This document shows positions 61,523 to 64,000 of a DNA stretch of 64,000 bases, piece after piece. Source of the stretch: Lineus longissimus (lineage: Eukaryota; Nemertea; Pilidiophora; Heteronemertea; Lineidae). The position numbers and the translations under genes were made by a program. Within the stretch, counting starts at the first letter, position 1. Each line of letters begins with the position of its first letter. The stretch spans positions 12,280,109-12,344,108 of the forward strand of contig NC_088325.1 of the NCBI RefSeq assembly GCF_910592395.1, written 5' to 3'. The notes under the pieces are model-generated. The model was not told the origin of the DNA, ran no database searches, and was given only the letters and a program-made list of their open reading frames with translations.

Positions 61523-61657
61523 TGTACTGCCAAGTACAATCGTTCCGTGTCAAACCCAATGATACTATCGTCGTGCAGGGACAAACAATCATCTTAAAAT
61601 GTGAAGTTGAAAATCAACAGGGAAGAGTGCAGTGGACCAAAGATGGATTTGCATTGG
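61523..61657 (+). CDS. nephrin-like receptor, Ig1 first half
   Basis: The acceptor CTGTTTCTTCTAATTGCAG ends at 61522 and the donor TTGG|GTGAGT is at 61658; both boundaries are phase 1. The exon encodes VYCQVQSFRVKPNDT...VVQGQ...LKCEVENQQ...VQWTKDGFALG: the first Ig domain's B-strand cysteine and its tryptophan. VQWTKDG.ALG is the hallmark of the nephrin/sns/hibris and Kirre/NEPH group. An NDT glycosylation sequon lies near the mature N-terminus. The frame stays open upstream of the acceptor only because the pyrimidine tract translates as LISCLFLLIA; no ATG precedes it before a stop at 61444, so this is an internal exon. Confidence 0.92.
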
Positions 61658-61789
61658 GTGAGTCAACAAGTTGTACCAATAAATTCCCCATCCTTAATCG
61701 GATCTAGAAATCTGAAAAAAGAGGGTGCAGCATTGAAATTAGTTGACCAAGTTGCTCATTTGACAAATGTGAACCGTCTCTGCCAAACA

Positions 61790-62050
61790 AGGTGCATGTC
61801 GCACAGAATATGAGCCTAAATGACAACAGGAGATAACGGAAGCTATTGATGTACTCAGTGAAAGGAATAACCCACTCGGTCCCTCTCAACCTGCCAAGCT
61901 CAGAGCGTCATGCACCTGGTTTTTCTGTGACTGGTCACAAATATCCTACTGAATGGAAAGAAGCAATTACAACTGCAGTGTCATATGTTTTAAAAGGCCT
62001 GACTTCAAATACATCTGTGGCTTTTTGGACCTCGGGGAACATCCTAGGGC
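61790..62050. repeat. dispersed repeat R1 (copy 2) in Ig1 intron
   Basis: CATGTCGCACAGAATATGAGC, a CCTCTCAACCTGCCAAG block, GTCATGCACCTGGTT and CAATTACAACTGCAGTG align in order with 14165-14470. The copy ends about 50 bp before the acceptor of the next exon, so part of the intron's 3' end may derive from it. Confidence 0.5.
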
Positions 62051-62098
62051 TTTTGGAATTATGTCCTCTAAATATGAAATACTTCTCTGAAATTCCAG

Positions 62099-62278
62099 GT
62101 TTTTCACGTGATGTCCCTGGTTACTCAAGATACTCGATGGTAGGCGACGAGTCGCGAGGCGTTTACAACCTAAAGATTGTGAATGTTGCCCTCGGTGATG
62201 ATGCGCTGTACGAGTGCCAGGTGGGACCCTCGTCCGGCCATCCTCCCATCAAGACCAGGGCGACTCTATCTGTTGCAG
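62099..62278 (+). CDS. nephrin-like receptor, Ig1 second half
   Basis: The acceptor TGAAATTCCAG ends at 62098 and the donor GCAG|GTAATT is at 62279; phase 1-1, 180 bases. It reads FSRDVPGYSRYSMVGD...GVYNL, then DDALYECQVGPS and ends TRATLSVA. The Y-x-C of the F strand completes Ig1. GYSRYS-x-x-GD...G-x-YNL and ECQVGP are shared with nephrin, sns and hibris. Splitting of the first Ig domain over two exons, right after DGFALG, is explicit here. The donor GTAATT is weaker than the others in this gene. A longer open frame from 61846 simply reads through the intron. Confidence 0.92.
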
Positions 62279-62318
62279 GTAATTGAATACCATGGGACCC
62301 AGATCCCTAACTCGGAGT

Positions 62319-62440
62319 ACTCTAGAAAGTCCCTATCAACAATGCTCTTTGGGCAGACAAATCCTGCCCCTATTTAAGAAGTGTCCTGATTGCATTGGTC
62401 AAATTCAACGGAAGCGACCAATTTGAGACCATAATTTATT
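62319..62440. mobile_element. MITE remnant in Ig1-Ig2 intron
   Basis: CCTATCAACAATGCTCTTTGGG, GTGTCCTGATTGCATTGGTC and AAATTCAACGGAAGCGACCA line up with the family copy at 6431-6597 (GTGTCCTGATCACAGAGGTC, AAATTGAATGCAACTGACCG). The ends are lost. Confidence 0.45.
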
Positions 62441-62538
62441 TCAAGAGTTTGCAAGAATGAAATAGATTTCGGCTTCAAAGAGAGAAAAAACACCCTGATA
62501 TTTTCACGAATATTGATTTTCAAATTATTCTCGTTCAG

Positions 62539-62862
62539 TTCCTCCCGATGTGCCTGTGATTAGCGGCCAATCCAATGGCTCCATTATCGAAGTCTTACCA
62601 ACGCAACGCACCCTCGAACTCATCTGTGAATCACGCAATGGGAAACCTGCAGCAACTATTACGTGGCTTCGGAACGGCAAGAAAATCACGACAGACGAAA
62701 TAAAATACTCAATTCAGGATACTCCGAATAAGCGACAGAACGCCAGGAGTGTCCTGACGATAAAACCTAAACGGGAAGACAATGGTGCCACGTATTCTTG
62801 TCAAGCGATCAATTTTGCGCTCAGCAAACCGTTGGAGTCGGTCGTCCTGTTGAGCGTTTTAC
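62539..62862 (+). CDS. nephrin-like receptor, Ig2
   Basis: The acceptor ATTCTCGTTCAG ends at 62538 and the donor TTAC|GTGAGT is at 62863; phase 1-1, 324 bases, one complete Ig domain. Key residues: VPPDVPVISG start, LELICESRNGKPAATITW with the B-strand Cys and C-strand Trp, and GATYSCQAINFALSKP with the F-strand Cys. KPAA-x-I-x-W followed by SCQA...ALS-x-P matches nephrin/sns Ig2. An N-glycosylation sequon (NGS) is near residue 12 of the exon. The exon continues in frame for a few codons past the donor and then stops, which confirms the splice. Confidence 0.93.
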
Positions 62863-63125
62863 GTGAGTGGTTTTTGTTTGTGGCATCTTTTGGAGATTAA
62901 TTTGTTAAATAGTAACTGGCTGTGGCATCAAGGCATCTTAGCCCCTCACAGACACTTTCATGTTTTAAGTCTGCCAGCCCTTGAATAGAGTGTGGTTGAA
63001 GATTGTGGTCCAGGAGGGTCCTGGGAAGACTTTACCACTTTGGAACATAAAGATATCAACTAATGATCATTATTCTGGGTAAAAAAGCAAATTTTTAAAA
63101 CAAAATTTTAAAACCTCTATTTCAG

Positions 63126-63419
63126 ATCCTCCAAGCCATCCGGTGATAACTGGTTACAAGTCAGGTGATGTCGTCCGAACAGGTGACAGGTTGACCCTGT
63201 CCTGTACATCACGTGGTGGAAACCCACTCGCCACAGTCATCTGGTACAAAAATGGCAAGGAGCTGGATGACGTCTATGACAAAAAGATGATCAATATGGC
63301 GGTGAATAAGTTGGAATTGACGGCACAACAGTCAGATAATTTAGCCAAGTATTCGTGCATTGCTAAGAATGTTGTGACGGAGAGTCCTATGGAGGCATCA
63401 GTTGTCTTGTCTGTGCAGT
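63126..63419 (+). CDS. nephrin-like receptor, Ig3
   Basis: The acceptor CCTCTATTTCAG ends at 63125 and the donor GCAGT|GTAAGT is at 63420; phase 1-1, 294 bases. It reads HPPSHPVITGYKSGD...LTLSCTSRGGNPLATVIWYKNGKEL...AKYSCIAKNVV...VVLSVQ. The RGGNPLAT-x-x-W-x-KNG block separates nephrin/sns/hibris from Kirre/NEPH proteins, whose third Ig domain lacks it; this is the main reason to call the gene nephrin-type. Both Ig cysteines and the tryptophan are present. Confidence 0.94.
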
Positions 63420-63897
63420 GTAAGTAAAACTTAACATATTGAAAAATGAAGTTTCGTTCTAAGTCTTTTAACTTGGTTTGCCGGGCTGCCCAACAACAAA
63501 AACTTCTAAACCCACAACTCTTGAACCCATGGTTGAAGTGATGACTCATCCAAGTTACTTCTGCATGGGTCATATTAGAACCATGATGCATGATATATGA
63601 ACTATGAGAACCATCACGGTGGTGCTCAAGGAGCAAATGAAAAGTGACCTGATTACTTCTCTCCAGTACTGCTCTAGAGAGCCTAGGAGCTGCTCATCCA
63701 GTCCCACTCGACGTGGGTGGATAGAGCATTCACCAGGCGGGATTTCCAACTCATCACTCCTGAAGTGGGATTGAAAGCACTCAATACTTACCAAGTTGGC
63801 ACACTGCCCCATCTAGATCCACACCTATACAGATTAGCTAAAGTTGCATCTCTTCATCAAAAGGCCTGGTAATGTGTATGGTTTTCCTTTCTTTCAG

Positions 63898-64000
63898 TCG
63901 CCCCAGAGAAAGTCGTAATCACCGGTGAAACCGGAGCAAAAGCCGGTGAAAGCATCACGCTCACATGCGAGACAACTAACAGCAATCCTGCATCCACCAT
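63898..64000 (+). CDS. nephrin-like receptor, Ig4 (partial, cut by window edge)
   Basis: The acceptor TTCCTTTCTTTCAG ends at 63897, phase 1. The exon opens FAPEKVVITGETGAKAGES, then LTCETTNSNPASTI with the B-strand cysteine, and is cut at 64000 before the tryptophan. FAP...V...G...G...LTC-x-T-x-x-SNP is the expected start of nephrin/sns Ig4. Further Ig domains, a fibronectin III domain, a membrane segment and a cytoplasmic tail are expected downstream from the family, but lie outside the window. Confidence 0.9.

Larger units (their letters stand above)
45800..64000 (+). other. nephrin-like gene locus (extent inside window)
   Basis: This span contains the candidate first coding exons (45946-46000, 51664-51706) and the Ig exons from 61523 onward; the gene runs off the right edge. 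All coding exons identified end or begin in phase 1, so single Ig exons can be joined, skipped or swapped without a frame change. The leading 15.5 kb would be intron filled with SINEs, MITEs and larger elements. The family acts at the cell surface in heterophilic adhesion with Kirre/NEPH-type partners, in slit diaphragm-like filtration junctions and myoblast fusion. The link between the first exons and the Ig exons is inferred from splice sites and phase only. Confidence 0.6.

Noticed and set aside
61453-61707. Open frame with an apparent leader directly before Ig1
   Set aside because: The frame starts at GTG, not ATG. The hydrophobic stretch LISCLFLLIA is the translated pyrimidine tract of the splice acceptor, and an in-frame TAG lies at 61444.
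61846-62286. 146-codon frame spanning the second Ig1 exon
   Set aside because: Only the part from 62099 is conserved. The upstream portion is intron and repeat R1 read through by chance.

Overview
This is eukaryotic, animal-type DNA: AT-rich, nearly free of long reading frames, full of short interspersed repeats, and with small exons bounded by GT/AG splice sites. tRNA-derived SINEs, Tc1/pogo-like miniature transposons, (GAC)n-ended elements and a nephrin-family gene together point to a marine invertebrate. I would guess a lophotrochozoan, but the sequence alone does not settle the phylum.

The one securely recognised gene is on the + strand at the right end: a nephrin / sticks-and-stones / hibris-type immunoglobulin cell-adhesion receptor. 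Four complete Ig exons (61523-61657, 62099-62278, 62539-62862, 63126-63419) and one cut by the window edge (63898-64000) encode Ig1 to the start of Ig4. All are phase 1-1 and have good splice sites. The gene continues beyond the window. Its start codon is not next to the Ig exons. Two short upstream exons, 45946-46000 and 51664-51706, each have a strong start context, a hydrophobic signal-peptide core and a consensus phase-1 donor, so either could splice to Ig1. They look like alternative first coding exons behind introns of 15.5 and 9.8 kb. A third exon-like segment (50443-50580) could turn the first of them into a short secreted product. A CpG-richer stretch ending in a donor at 31230-31620 is a possible promoter and 5' UTR exon.

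Layout: 1-29 kb holds no recognised gene, only SINE copies, two decayed LINE tails (about 4.7 and 21.3 kb), small tandem repeats, microsatellites and a few weak exon-like signals. 29.5-30.4 kb is a fold-back element with GGGGACGAATT-type repeats. 39.2-40.4 kb and 58.2-59.3 kb are near-identical copies of a 1.15 kb element in opposite orientation, bracketing the candidate first exons. Each carries three direct-repeat nuclear-receptor-like sites. 40.8-41.3 kb is a palindromic element with GGTTCCACTACAGG ends. 51.8-52.35 kb is a TTAA-flanked element whose ends are a 35-bp perfect inverted repeat. 53.6-54.8 kb is a 13-copy 40-bp minisatellite followed by a 350-bp tandem duplication carrying a MITE.

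Most of the right half is therefore probably long 5' introns of the nephrin-like gene, heavily colonised by mobile elements.
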